Source: Psychrobacter glacincola (GTDB taxonomy: Bacteria > Pseudomonadota > Gammaproteobacteria > Pseudomonadales > Moraxellaceae). From it: DNA of 64,000 nt. How positions within the stretch are numbered: position 1 is the stretch's first letter; every line of letters begins with the position of its first letter. The notes under the pieces were generated by a model. It was not told the DNA's origin. It worked only from the letters and a program-made list of their open reading frames with translations, and did no database searches. The translations under genes were made by a program, and so were the position numbers. Below, piece after piece: positions 18,270 to 27,492 of this stretch. The stretch lies in the NCBI GenBank assembly GCA_001411745.2, contig LIQB01000004.1:1-64000 (forward strand). The letters run 5' to 3'.

Positions 18270-18368
18270 AAGACACAGCTGAAAAGGCCGCCTAATTAAT
18301 TAAAAACTAGAACTTTAATTTGTCTTACTTTTTATTTGATCAATCATTGAACCAATTTGGATATTGTT

Positions 18369-19787
18369 ATGACCTCTCCTAACTTAAAACCTAACCAACC
18401 TGCTGCTATTGATATACCTAGTAAACCACAGCGCATTAAACTCACGCAGGATATTGATTTCTTTGCGTTGTTCAAACGTATTGAGCGCGCTTTTGAGACC
18501 TGTTATTTGCTCGAATCATTGGGCGAAGATGGACATATGGCGCGTCATCATGCGATTGGTTTTGATCCAGTGATGGCCATTGCTGCCATCGATCGTACAA
18601 CCCTCGCGATTACTGATAATAAAACTGCTGAAACCACTCATTATCAAACGGATAATCCTTACGAGCTACTGCGCAAAATTACGCCGCAGCACGTCATTGC
18701 TCGCGACCAAAGCGGTGGTCTCGTTGGTTATTTGGGCTATGACAGTGTCAATTTCTTTGAACCCAGTCTCAATGCTAAAGCGAGCGATGACTTTGAACCG
18801 TTTAAATTTGGCGTATATTTGGATGGTCTAACGCTCGATAAGATGACCGGTGAGATTTTCTACTTTTATTATCCAACTGCGCAGCAAGAAAATCGCATCG
18901 AGCAAATCAAAGCGCTACTTGATGAACAAATTCCAAGCTATGAGCCGCCTACAGTTGAGTTTTTGGGTGACGGCATGAGCCAAGAAGAGCACGCTAAAGT
19001 TGTCATGCAAGTCAAAGAAGACATCATCTCAGGGCGTATCTTTCAATGTGAGGTTGGCTTTAAATCCAAATACCATATTGCCGGCGATAAAATGCCCATT
19101 TATGAGAAATTGCGGTCGGTCAATCCGTCGCCGCACATGTATTTTATGAAATTTGCTCAGCAATGCATCATTGGTGCCTCACCAGAGCTGCTATTTCGCT
19201 TGCGTCAAGGTGAGATGGAAACCTATCCATTGGCAGGTACTGCCAAGCGCGGTGTCGATGTCATCGAAGACCGACAGCTTGCCCGTGCATTGCTCAACGA
19301 TGCCAAAGAAATTGCCGAGCACAATATGCTAGTCGATTTGCACCGCAATGACATTGGCCGTGTGGCACAATTTGGCACCGTCAAAGTACGTAGCCTCATG
19401 GATATCAAACGCTTCTCGCATGTGCAACATATCTCGTCTGAAATCGTCGGAATCTTGCACCCTAATGAAGATATGTTTAGCGCCCTTGCCAGCAACTTCC
19501 CCGCTGGGACGTTGTCAGGCGCACCGAAAGTTGAAGCGATTAAAGTCATCAATGAGCTAGAACCAGATGGTCGCGGTGCTTATGGTGGTGCGCTTGGATC
19601 GTTTAACTTTAATGGTGACTGTATCTTTGCCATTCCTATTCGCAGCCTATTCATCAACGGCGAGTCTGCCTATGCGCAAACCTGTGGCGGCAATGTCTAT
19701 GACTCCAATCCTGCTGATGAATATCTAGAAATTCAGCGTAAATTGTCTGCCATGAAAGTAGTCTTAGACAGTTTTATGAACCCGTAA
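18369..19787 (+). CDS. trpE: Anthranilate synthase component I
   Basis: 472-aa chorismate-utilising enzyme making anthranilate with the TrpG subunit. The motif CYLLESLGEDG near residue 45 corresponds to the LLES tryptophan-binding site, so feedback inhibition is expected. YPLAGTAKRG (PLAGT marks TrpE rather than PabB, which has PIKGT) and FPAGTLSGAPKVEAIKVINELEP are catalytic-domain signatures. GRIFQCEVGFKSKY differs from the usual GDIFQVVLSQR form, suggesting a divergent subgroup. An upstream TTG at 18357 is in frame, but the ATG at 18369 has a GGA site seven bases before it and is preferred. The protein is shorter than the enterobacterial enzyme (520 aa). It lies 99 bases after trpR and 33 before trpG. 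Confidence 0.88.
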   Translation: MTSPNLKPNQPAAIDIPSKPQRIKLTQDIDFFALFKRIERAFETCYLLESLGEDGHMARHHAIGFDPVMAIAAIDRTTLAITDNKTAETTHYQTDNPYELLRKITPQHVIARDQSGGLVGYLGYDSVNFFEPSLNAKASDDFEPFKFGVYLDGLTLDKMTGEIFYFYYPTAQQENRIEQIKALLDEQIPSYEPPTVEFLGDGMSQEEHAKVVMQVKEDIISGRIFQCEVGFKSKYHIAGDKMPIYEKLRSVNPSPHMYFMKFAQQCIIGASPELLFRLRQGEMETYPLAGTAKRGVDVIEDRQLARALLNDAKEIAEHNMLVDLHRNDIGRVAQFGTVKVRSLMDIKRFSHVQHISSEIVGILHPNEDMFSALASNFPAGTLSGAPKVEAIKVINELEPDGRGAYGGALGSFNFNGDCIFAIPIRSLFINGESAYAQTCGGNVYDSNPADEYLEIQRKLSAMKVVLDSFMNP

Positions 19788-19820
19788 ATTGCTTATATTT
19801 TGCCAAAGAGTGGATAACCA

Positions 19821-20468
19821 ATGAATGTTTTAATTATAGATAACTACGACTCCTTTACCTTTAATCTTTACCAATATATCGGCGAGATTTTGCAGACGAT
19901 GGACGGCGATAAAGCCGCGAACGTCATTGTTAAACGTAATAATGAGATAACGTTAGCAGATGTACAGGCCATGAATCTTGACCGCATTATCATTTCACCG
20001 GGCCCTGGCGCTCCTGACGACCCTGCCTACTTCGGTATTTGTGCCGAAGTAATTGAAGTCATGGGTAAGACGACGCCGCTATTGGGTGTCTGCTTAGGTA
20101 TGCAAGGAATTGCGCATGTGTTCGGCGGCGATGTGGTACGGGCGAGCGTGCCAATGCATGGCAAGGTATCCTCCATTCGCCATGATGGCGCGGGTGTCTA
20201 TCAAGGCTTGCCACAAGAGATTGAAATCATGCGCTACCACTCATTGATGGTAAAAGCAGACACCTTCCCAGATTGCTTGGCTGTCACAGCTGTCGTCGCC
20301 AATAATGCTCATGCTGAGTTCAGCCTAACCGAATCTGCGCTAGCAGGTGAGGAGATTATGGGACTACAGCATAAAGACTATCCCATTCAAGGTGTGCAGT
20401 TTCACCCAGAGTCATTTGCGACGGAAGGTGCCAAACGCTTGCTGACGAATTTTTTACTACAGTTGTAA
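19821..20468 (+). CDS. trpG: Anthranilate synthase component II (glutamine amidotransferase)
   Basis: 215-aa class I glutamine amidotransferase. It has the oxyanion region ISPGPGAPDDPAY, the nucleophile motif LLGVCLGMQGIAHVFGG (Cys near residue 93), and the C-terminal His/Glu pair in GVQFHPESFATEGAKRLLTNFL. It supplies ammonia to TrpE. PabA proteins are nearly identical in motif, so a shared role in folate synthesis is possible, but the direct pairing with trpE and linkage to trpR favour tryptophan or another anthranilate product. A terminator follows at 20644. Confidence 0.9.
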   Translation: MNVLIIDNYDSFTFNLYQYIGEILQTMDGDKAANVIVKRNNEITLADVQAMNLDRIIISPGPGAPDDPAYFGICAEVIEVMGKTTPLLGVCLGMQGIAHVFGGDVVRASVPMHGKVSSIRHDGAGVYQGLPQEIEIMRYHSLMVKADTFPDCLAVTAVVANNAHAEFSLTESALAGEEIMGLQHKDYPIQGVQFHPESFATEGAKRLLTNFLLQL

Positions 20469-20510
20469 GTCATGATGCTTAAGTTTGGGTGATATGACAC
20501 CAAAGGGTGA

Positions 20511-20549
20511 TAAGCTAAAGACATAAGCTAAAGACATAAGCTAAAAACA
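20511..20549. repeat. Three tandem 13-bp repeats
   Basis: The unit TAAGCTAAAGACA is repeated at 20511, 20524 and 20537, the last copy with one change. It lies in the trpG 3' region and has no visible function. Confidence 0.7.
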
Positions 20550-20643
20550 AGCGTACCTCTAACTCAAATAAATTGAATTTTATGTCTAACTGACTTGTGT
20601 TCGAACTTAATTAACGCTTTAATGATAGACTGAAAAAACAAAC

Positions 20644-20674
20644 AAAAGACAGCCCTTACTCGGGTTGTCTTTTT
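20644..20674 (+). terminator. Rho-independent terminator after trpG
   Basis: A 12-bp stem (20644-20655 with 20662-20673, one G-T pair) with a six-base loop and a following T run. Strong form. Confidence 0.88.
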
Positions 20675-20776
20675 CTTATTCCAGTATTGTATGATGCCAT
20701 TAGCTAAAAGGCTTGGACTGTTTGAGGTTTTGAGTTTGGGCATAGGTTTTGATATCACATAAAAATAGAGAGCGAT

Positions 20777-21724
20777 ATGGCAAATACCGATGGCGTAATG
20801 TCAGCACGGCAGTCATGGATAGGCACCATTCAAATTATCACGGCGGCGGTCTGCTGGGGTACGTTAGGGATATTTTCGACCTACCTCAATCAAATTGGCT
20901 TTAGTGGTTGGCAGATTACGATCTTACGTATCGTGACCGCGGCTTTTCTTATTCTTGTCATGCTACCGAAATTATGGCCGCATCTTATCAAGCTTCGTCA
21001 AAAGCAGTGGCTTGGACTGGCATTGCAGTCTTTGATTGGCGTACTTGGTATGTCGGTATGCTACTTTTTTGCTGTGATCTATGTCGGTGCTGGCCCTGCG
21101 GTTGCCTTACTTTATACTGCGCCTGTGTTTAGCTTATTGTTTTCGGCATTCTTGCTTGATGAATCTATCACTCGCCAGTCGGCATTACTGGCGCTCATGG
21201 CGGTATTTGGTGTTGGATTGACGATGCTGGGTGAGCAAGCACAAGTCAACTGGGGCATCCTATTAGGACTGCTAGCAGGCGTCTGTTATTCCTTATACGG
21301 GGTACTGGGCAAGCGCGCGATGCACGATGCTCACCCTGCGCCTTTGGTGTTTTTTACCTCTATTATCATCAGTGCTGGTGTACTGCTATTATTACCTGAA
21401 ACCTATCAAACCTATGGGCGGTTATTGAGCTTACCTTTACATACTTGGGGCTATGCCTTGGGGTTGTCTTTGATTGGAACCGTCGTGCCCTTTGCGCTTT
21501 ATATGAAAGCATTAGAGAAACTACCTGCCACTCGTGCATCAGTATTTACGATTTTTGAGCCATTGACTGCCATTGCCCTTGCCATACTATTGCTGCATCA
21601 ATCCTTATCTTGGATTCAATATGTGGGCGTAGTATTAATCTTACTGGCAGCTTTATTTAATGCCATATTAAACGGCACTGCCACTCGCGTACCACGCTGG
21701 CTAAAAAGACGACAAAGAATTTAG
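20777..21724 (+). CDS. EamA/DMT family permease
   Basis: 315-aa drug/metabolite transporter with two EamA repeats and ten hydrophobic segments. The first repeat starts at TIQIITAAVCWGTLGIFSTYL, with the typical GPAVALLYTAPVFSLLFSAFLLDE; the second starts at LLGLLAGVCYSLYGVLGKR, with FTIFEPLTAIALAILLLHQ. Such carriers export amino acids or other metabolites. It follows trpG, but a strong terminator at 20644 separates them, so a link to aromatic amino acids is only a guess. The substrate is unknown. Confidence 0.85.
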   Translation: MANTDGVMSARQSWIGTIQIITAAVCWGTLGIFSTYLNQIGFSGWQITILRIVTAAFLILVMLPKLWPHLIKLRQKQWLGLALQSLIGVLGMSVCYFFAVIYVGAGPAVALLYTAPVFSLLFSAFLLDESITRQSALLALMAVFGVGLTMLGEQAQVNWGILLGLLAGVCYSLYGVLGKRAMHDAHPAPLVFFTSIIISAGVLLLLPETYQTYGRLLSLPLHTWGYALGLSLIGTVVPFALYMKALEKLPATRASVFTIFEPLTAIALAILLLHQSLSWIQYVGVVLILLAALFNAILNGTATRVPRWLKRRQRI

Positions 21725-21774
21725 TGGTGACTTTTGATTGTTTTAAATAGTTTTATATCTGTATTATCAAACGA

Positions 21775-21815
21775 AAAAAAATCCCCAATTATAATTAATA
21801 GCTGGAGATTTTTTA
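21775..21815. terminator. Bidirectional terminator, EamA and amino acid ABC genes
   Basis: A-rich arm 21775-21786 pairs with T-rich arm 21803-21814 (one mismatch). T tracts occur in both directions, between converging genes. Confidence 0.7.
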
Positions 21816-21888
21816 TTGGAACGTTACTTTAGAGCAAAGCATTGACACCATAGACAGTTGCTAAATAACTTGGACTGTCTTAATGATA

Positions 21889-22632
21889 TTACTGTTCAAT
21901 ACGCTGCAAAAAGGCCTGCGTACGTGGATGAGTAGACACTTCGAACATCTGCTTAGCGCTACCTTCTTCGACCACATGACCATCCTCAATTAACACCACA
22001 TGATCTGCCACATCACGAGCAAATTTAATCTCATGAGTCACAACGACCATCGTCCAGCCTTCAGATGCCAGTTGCTTCATCGTGCCCAGCACATCTTGTA
22101 CCAATTCAGGATCGAGCGCAGACGTTGGCTCATCAAATAATAATAATGACGGCTCGATAGCCAGTGCACGAGCAATGCCAATACGCTGCTGCTGACCACC
22201 AGATAGCTGGAACGGATACAGATCTGCCTTATCCGATAAGCCTACTTTATCAAGTAATGCCAGTGCCTGTTCGCGGGCTTGCGCCTTAGTTTGCCCTTGC
22301 ACTACCGTCGGCCCAAGCATTAGGTTTTCAATCGCGGTCTTGTGTGGAAACAAGTTATAAGATTGAAATACCATGCCTGATTTACGCTGCAACGCCAGCA
22401 ACGTTTTCTTCTTAGGCTTGGTAGCGAAGTCGACCGTTAAGCTACCATCATCAAAAGCAATGATGCCTTGATCAGGAATTTCCAGCGCATTCAAGCAGCG
22501 TAAAAAAGTGGTTTTACCAGACCCTGACGGTCCTAATATCACCACTACCTTGCCTTTTTCGATGGTCAAGTCGATGCCTTTAAGCACTTGATTGCTACCA
22601 AAAGCTTTGTGAATATTAGTGACTTGAATCAT
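21889..22632 (-). CDS. Polar amino acid (cystine-type) ABC transporter ATP-binding protein
   Basis: 247-aa ATPase of the GlnQ/HisP/TcyN group. Motifs in order: Walker A GPSGSGKTT (about residues 34-42), Q-loop MVFQSYNLFPHKTAIENL, signature LSGGQQQRIGIARAL, Walker B LLLFDEPTSALDPELV, and H-loop VVVTHEIKFARDVADHV. It is the last gene of a three-gene importer operon: binding protein, permease, ATPase. The gap from the permease is 91 bases. Confidence 0.9.
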   Translation of the reverse strand: MIQVTNIHKAFGSNQVLKGIDLTIEKGKVVVILGPSGSGKTTFLRCLNALEIPDQGIIAFDDGSLTVDFATKPKKKTLLALQRKSGMVFQSYNLFPHKTAIENLMLGPTVVQGQTKAQAREQALALLDKVGLSDKADLYPFQLSGGQQQRIGIARALAIEPSLLLFDEPTSALDPELVQDVLGTMKQLASEGWTMVVVTHEIKFARDVADHVVLIEDGHVVEEGSAKQMFEVSTHPRTQAFLQRIEQ

Positions 22633-22723
22633 AAAGCGTCCTGTTGTACTGATATCTGTTTGCTAATAACACACGCTTATCGACGCGGTATTACCATCCT
22701 ATACTGCCCCAATTATCAAGGGT

Positions 22724-23461
22724 TTATTTCGCCACGTAGCGATCAAGTCTGGTTTCAAGCTTACCTTGAATAAAAGTCAAGAACAGACAAATACCCCAAT
22801 AAATAATTGCCGCTTCGGTGTAGACCAACATAAATTCATAGTTACGTGCCGTGATGATTTGCGCCTGCTTAAATAGCTCAGTCACCAATACCAATGACGC
22901 CAAAGAGGTGTCTTTTACTAGGCTAATAAAGGTATTTGATAACGGGGGTACTGACACCCGAAGTGCTTGCGGCAAAATCACGTGGCGAAAGGTTTGTAGA
23001 TACGTCAAGCCTACGGTCGAGCCTGCTTCCCACTGCCCTTTTGGAATCGACAAAATAGAGGCACGCACCGTCTCCGATGCATACGCGCCAATATTGAGCG
23101 AAAAGGCAATAATCGCTGAGGGAAAAGGATCAAGCTTTACCCCGATACTTGGCAAACCGTAGAAAATAATAAATAGCTGAACCAGCATTGGTGTCCCGCG
23201 AATGGCGGACACATAAATACGCGCAAGTCTGTATATGATTTCATGGAACCAGCCAGCACGCGGTACGATACGAATCAGCGCCACTATCAGCGCAATAGCC
23301 ATACCAATCGCAAATGAGATCAATGCCAGCGGTATCGAATAATAAATCCCGCCTTTAAGCATTGGCCAAAATGAATTGATGACAATTTGCGCCCGCGCAG
23401 GATCCATAAATGGTAGTAGTGCCAGTAACTCAGCTAGCATTGACGTGATAGACGCTAGCAT
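22724..23461 (-). CDS. Polar amino acid (cystine-type) ABC transporter permease
   Basis: 245-aa HisMQ/GlnP-type permease. The first hydrophobic segment is near residues 30-60 ([29 protein letters not shown]). [20 protein letters not shown] is the conserved family start of the core, and [49 protein letters not shown] contains the EAA coupling loop. The stop of the binding-protein gene and this start meet at base 23461, so they are translationally coupled. Confidence 0.9.
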   Translation of the reverse strand: MLASITSMLAELLALLPFMDPARAQIVINSFWPMLKGGIYYSIPLALISFAIGMAIALIVALIRIVPRAGWFHEIIYRLARIYVSAIRGTPMLVQLFIIFYGLPSIGVKLDPFPSAIIAFSLNIGAYASETVRASILSIPKGQWEAGSTVGLTYLQTFRHVILPQALRVSVPPLSNTFISLVKDTSLASLVLVTELFKQAQIITARNYEFMLVYTEAAIIYWGICLFLTFIQGKLETRLDRYVAK

Positions 23462-24297
23462 TATTTTTGTTGACTTATATCAGCACCAAAGAACTCTTCG
23501 CTAAGCTTGGTCAGCGTCCCATCAGCTGCTAATGCTGCCATTGCTTCATTTAGTTTTGCCACCACAGCGTCATCCCCTTTGATGAGTACTAGACCTGAAC
23601 CAGTCTGCTCACTCGCAGGCGCTGTCAGTTTGATCTCAAGTGCTGCATCTGGGAATTTTTTGAGATAATCCAATACTGCCAGATTATCATTCATCGTGAA
23701 GTCAGCACGGTCTTGCTTAACCAGTTGAATCGCTTGCGCCATACCATCGACAGGGACGATTTCTGCGCCGTAGCGTTCTGCAAGCTCACCATAGTTGCTG
23801 CTCAGTGATTGCGCAGTACGCAGACCTTTTAAACCTTCCCACGAGCTATAACGATTGTCATCAGTCGGTGCTAGTACAACCGCACCCGACCAGCTATATG
23901 GGATGGCTTTGTCATACTTAGCCAAACGCTCAGGCGTGGTCAAGCTTACTTGATTGGCCACCATATCGAAGCGTTTTGAGTCAAGACCTGCCAGCATAGC
24001 ATCCCACTGGGTCTCTTTAAATTCGACGTCTACGCCTAGTTTATCTGCAACTGCACGTGTCACTTCGACATCATAGCCAGTTAGCTTGCCACTCTCGTCA
24101 TGATAAGTGAACGGCGGATAAGTACCCTCTGTACCGACGTTGATGGTGCCACCATTATTGATACGTTGCAGCAAATCAGAGCCACCCGTCGCGGCACTGT
24201 CTGTCGCATTGGTTTCTGCTTCATTGGTAGGAGACTGACCACAAGCGGCAAGTAGCATAGTACTGGCGGCAAGTGCTAAAAGAGTACGACGTTTCAT
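23461..24297 (-). CDS. Amino acid ABC transporter substrate-binding lipoprotein, FliY/TcyJ-like
   Basis: 278-aa periplasmic binding lipoprotein. The signal sequence is [16 protein letters not shown] with a L-A-A-C lipobox near residue 19. The mature domain begins [40 protein letters not shown], then [23 protein letters not shown], and ends [14 protein letters not shown]. This resembles E. coli FliY/TcyJ, the L-cystine binding protein, so cystine or a related amino acid is the likely ligand. It is the first gene of the importer; the 315-base gap upstream separates it from hutC, which reads in the same direction. Confidence 0.88.
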   Translation of the reverse strand: MKRRTLLALAASTMLLAACGQSPTNEAETNATDSAATGGSDLLQRINNGGTINVGTEGTYPPFTYHDESGKLTGYDVEVTRAVADKLGVDVEFKETQWDAMLAGLDSKRFDMVANQVSLTTPERLAKYDKAIPYSWSGAVVLAPTDDNRYSSWEGLKGLRTAQSLSSNYGELAERYGAEIVPVDGMAQAIQLVKQDRADFTMNDNLAVLDYLKKFPDAALEIKLTAPASEQTGSGLVLIKGDDAVVAKLNEAMAALAADGTLTKLSEEFFGADISQQK

Positions 24298-24612
24298 AAG
24301 ACGTCCTTATAAGAGTGAATGAATAATGCAAAAAAGGTATCGTGCCAATAAAACCATAGCAACAAATAAGGATAAGACCAGCACAGGCAAATACTATAAT
24401 AAAGTATTTGCGCCGCATTATTTAGCTTTGGCTGCTCGATTTGAGGATGATCAGCATATTTTTCAATACTGTTTCTATATTATCTTTGAATTTTTGGGCA
24501 TTTTTTAGGCAGATATGAAGGTTATTATTGCCAATTAAATAGCCATTTATTCATATACTAGCGCACTTCAGAAAGAATAAACGTACAAAAACAGTGAGCA
24601 TGCGTAAGACTA
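24298..24612. other. Intergenic region between amino acid importer and hutC
   Basis: AT-rich, with no gene I can support. It should hold the importer promoter on the minus strand, and possibly the hutC terminator, but I see no strong hairpin. Confidence 0.4.
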
Positions 24613-25398
24613 TTATAATTCACCGGAGAATTGATAGCGATCGCCTGCATGCCACATCTTCACAAAGGTCAATACTCGACCTGCTGAATACGTCTGACGA
24701 CGCAATACCAATGTCGGCGACTGCGGTGCGATTTGCAGTAGCGCGGCTATCTCATCTGGTGCCGCCAGTGCACGAATGGTATAGCTACCGCGCTCTAGTG
24801 GACTTTTGGCAATGAGATAATCACTGGTATTGACCACACTAAAATCCTGCTCAATAAATTCTGGCACCTTTTGTGCATCCACCCAGCGCTCTTCGAACTG
24901 TATGGGCTGACCATCCGCAAAGTGAATGATTTTTACCTCGTATAAAACAGCAACGTCGCTGCTACTATCTGCGCCAGTACTGTCATCCATTACGGTTGTA
25001 TCAGCGTTTGTATTAGAAGACACAGCTACTTCATTAATATCAAATTTACGCCGTAATTCATCATCCAACATCGCAGCCGTAAGTATGCGTTTACTCACCA
25101 CTTGCGCCTGATAATCGCGATTGGCAGATTTTAAATCCTGCGCGATATTGCGCACTTCTACAAAGGTATGATTGAACTGCTGTTGGGCGACAAACGTCCC
25201 CGACCCTTGCCGGCGCTCTAGCACTCGCTCTTCGCTCAGCTCTTTTAGGGCGCGATTGACCGTCATACGCGATACGCCAAACTCTTTTGCCAACGCCATT
25301 TCTGTAGAAATTGCATTGCCCGCTTGCCATTTACCCGAGTGAATATTGTCTAATATGGCGTTTTTTATGCGCTGATATGCCGGAATCGTCTTTGTCAT
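24613..25398 (-). CDS. hutC: Histidine utilisation repressor
   Basis: 261-aa GntR-family (HutC subfamily) repressor. The winged helix is at about residues 5-75 (YQRIKNAILDNIHSGKWQAGNAISTEMALAKEFGVSRMTVNRALKELSEERVLERRQGSGTFV) and a UTRA ligand domain follows, ending MWHAGDRYQFSGEL. In other bacteria urocanate releases HutC from DNA. Residues about 121-148 carry a Ser/Asp/Thr/Asn-rich insertion between UTRA strands that I do not expect in the family. The gene is divergent from the hut operon and a HutC-type palindrome lies between. Confidence 0.9.
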   Translation of the reverse strand: MTKTIPAYQRIKNAILDNIHSGKWQAGNAISTEMALAKEFGVSRMTVNRALKELSEERVLERRQGSGTFVAQQQFNHTFVEVRNIAQDLKSANRDYQAQVVSKRILTAAMLDDELRRKFDINEVAVSSNTNADTTVMDDSTGADSSSDVAVLYEVKIIHFADGQPIQFEERWVDAQKVPEFIEQDFSVVNTSDYLIAKSPLERGSYTIRALAAPDEIAALLQIAPQSPTLVLRRQTYSAGRVLTFVKMWHAGDRYQFSGEL

Positions 25399-25542
25399 GT
25401 CCGTGTTTAACCGTTAGTTTTACCAATAATAGTAGCGCCATAATATCACGAGATAACGTCATGAACCTTGGCAAAACACCCTAACTTCTGTCTATCTACC
25501 AAAACCCTCACAAAAATAATTGAGTCATTCATAAAATATTGC

Positions 25543-25571
25543 TTGCATGAAAAAAGTATCTTTGATAATTT
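25543..25571 (+). promoter_or_regulatory. Candidate hut operon promoter
   Basis: TTGCAT (25543-25548), a 17-base spacer and TAATTT (25566-25571). The HutC palindrome begins inside the -10 element, a classical repression layout. Confidence 0.5.
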
Positions 25572-25581
25572 GTATATACAA
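25570..25581. promoter_or_regulatory. HutC operator
   Basis: TTGTATATACAA is a perfect 12-base palindrome of the form known for HutC sites (TGTATATACA core). It lies 172 bases from hutC and about 120 from hutU. Confidence 0.75.
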
Positions 25582-25703
25582 CTTTACGACAGTGCTAAAA
25601 AATTTGCGTCATCTAATCGATGTTTCGCTGAATTTATAGACTGACTGTAAAACATTTACTTTGATTACTTTATCGTCTTAACAGATATCACAAGGATATG
25701 ATA

Positions 25704-27422
25704 ATGACTACTGACCATGGAACCAATAAAGAGACTAAGCTGACTCGCCGTGATGAGAGCCGCGAAATCGCCGCACCCACTGGCAGTACCCTTCATTGCA
25801 AAAGCTGGCTGACCGAAGCGCCGTATCGCATGCTGCAAAACAATCTACATCCTGATGTGGCTGAAAACCCTAAAAGCCTAGTGGTGTATGGTGGTATTGG
25901 ACGCGCAGCCCGCAATTGGGAAAGCTACGATCAAATCTTAGCGTCATTAAAAGAATTGGAAGACGATGAGACGTTGCTCGTGCAATCTGGCAAGCCTGTT
26001 GGCGTGTTTCAAACGCACGAAAATGCCCCGCGTGTTTTGATTGCAAACTCTAACCTTGTGCCGCGCTGGGCGACGTGGGAGCACTTTAACGAGCTCGATC
26101 GCAAAGACTTAATGATGTACGGTCAAATGACAGCTGGTAGCTGGATTTATATTGGCACGCAAGGCATCGTGCAAGGGACGTATGAGACCTTTGTAGAAGC
26201 AGGTCGTCAGCATTATGATGGTAGCTGGGCAGGTCGTTGGATTTTAACCGCGGGTCTTGGCGGTATGGGCGGCGCACAGCCATTAGCCGCGACTTTTGCA
26301 GGTGCCACTTCATTAAACATCGAGTGTCAGCAGTCTAGTATCGATTTCCGCTTACGCACTGGTTATGTCGATAAGCAAGCCGATGACCTCGACCACGCTT
26401 ACGAGCTCATCAAACAACATACTGATGCTGGCGAAGCTGTCTCTATCGCCCTACTTGGTAATGCCGCAGACATCTTACCTGAGATGGTCAAGCGTGCGCA
26501 CGATGGTGGCATGAAGCCTGATTTGGTCACCGATCAAACCTCAGCACATGACTTAATCAATGGTTACTTGCCAGTTGGCTGGACAGTGGAAGCATGGAAA
26601 GCTGCCCAAGAAGATTCAGGACAACATTCAGCACTCACCAAAGCAGCCGCTGAATCTTGTGCCGTACACGTACAGGCGATGCTAGACTTGCAGGCAATGG
26701 ACATTCCAACGACCGATTATGGTAATAATATCCGTCAGGTGGCTTTTGATGAAGGCGTTAAAGATGCCTTTAATTTCCCAGGTTTTGTTCCCGCTTATAT
26801 TCGTCCGCTGTTTTGCCAAGGCAAAGGCCCCTTCCGCTGGGTGGCGCTGTCAGGCGATCCAGAAGATATCTACAAAACCGATCAAAAAATTAAAGAGCTG
26901 TTCCCTGAAAACACCCATATCCATCGCTGGCTCGATATGGCAAAAGAGCGCATTCAATTCCAAGGTTTGCCTGCCCGTATCTGCTGGTTAGGATTGGGTG
27001 AGCGTGACAAAGCAGGTTTGGCCTTTAATGAAATGGTCAAAAACGGCGAGCTAAAAGGCCCTATCGTCATCGGCCGCGACCACTTGGACACAGGCTCTGT
27101 TGCCAGTCCAAATCGTGAAACTGAAAGCATGAAAGACGGCTCAGATGCGGTATCTGATTGGGCATTATTGAATGGTATGCTCAACGTCGCAGGCGGCGCA
27201 ACTTGGGTATCGCTGCATCATGGCGGCGGCGTTGGCATGGGCTACTCGCAGCACTCAGGTATGGTCATCGTCGCAGATGGCACTGATGCCGCTGCCAAAC
27301 GCTTGGCACGAGTGCTAGTCAATGATTGCGGCTCAGGGGTTATGCGTCATGCCGATGCAGGCTATGAGCTAGCGATCAAAACAGCGAAAGATTATGGTCT
27401 AAATTTGCCGATGATTAAGTAG
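25704..27422 (+). CDS. hutU: Urocanate hydratase
   Basis: 572-aa NAD-dependent urocanase, second step of histidine breakdown, giving 4-imidazolone-5-propionate. Landmarks: [37 protein letters not shown], the NAD region [18 protein letters not shown], the conserved Cys in [13 protein letters not shown], and [21 protein letters not shown]. Length is close to E. coli-type urocanases (about 556). Two ATGs lie six bases apart. The one at 25704 has AAGGA at seven-base spacing and is chosen over 25698. It is first in the hut operon. Confidence 0.96.
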   Translation: MTTDHGTNKETKLTRRDESREIAAPTGSTLHCKSWLTEAPYRMLQNNLHPDVAENPKSLVVYGGIGRAARNWESYDQILASLKELEDDETLLVQSGKPVGVFQTHENAPRVLIANSNLVPRWATWEHFNELDRKDLMMYGQMTAGSWIYIGTQGIVQGTYETFVEAGRQHYDGSWAGRWILTAGLGGMGGAQPLAATFAGATSLNIECQQSSIDFRLRTGYVDKQADDLDHAYELIKQHTDAGEAVSIALLGNAADILPEMVKRAHDGGMKPDLVTDQTSAHDLINGYLPVGWTVEAWKAAQEDSGQHSALTKAAAESCAVHVQAMLDLQAMDIPTTDYGNNIRQVAFDEGVKDAFNFPGFVPAYIRPLFCQGKGPFRWVALSGDPEDIYKTDQKIKELFPENTHIHRWLDMAKERIQFQGLPARICWLGLGERDKAGLAFNEMVKNGELKGPIVIGRDHLDTGSVASPNRETESMKDGSDAVSDWALLNGMLNVAGGATWVSLHHGGGVGMGYSQHSGMVIVADGTDAAAKRLARVLVNDCGSGVMRHADAGYELAIKTAKDYGLNLPMIK

Positions 27423-27492
27423 CATACCCTTTATCCTTATAAGTGATTACTTGACATAAGGATATCATCGACATTTTATCAAGGAGGATAAT

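Noticed and set aside
24594..24815. 73-aa plus-strand frame overlapping the 3' end of hutC
   Set aside because: Most of it is antisense to hutC coding sequence and no family is recognisable.
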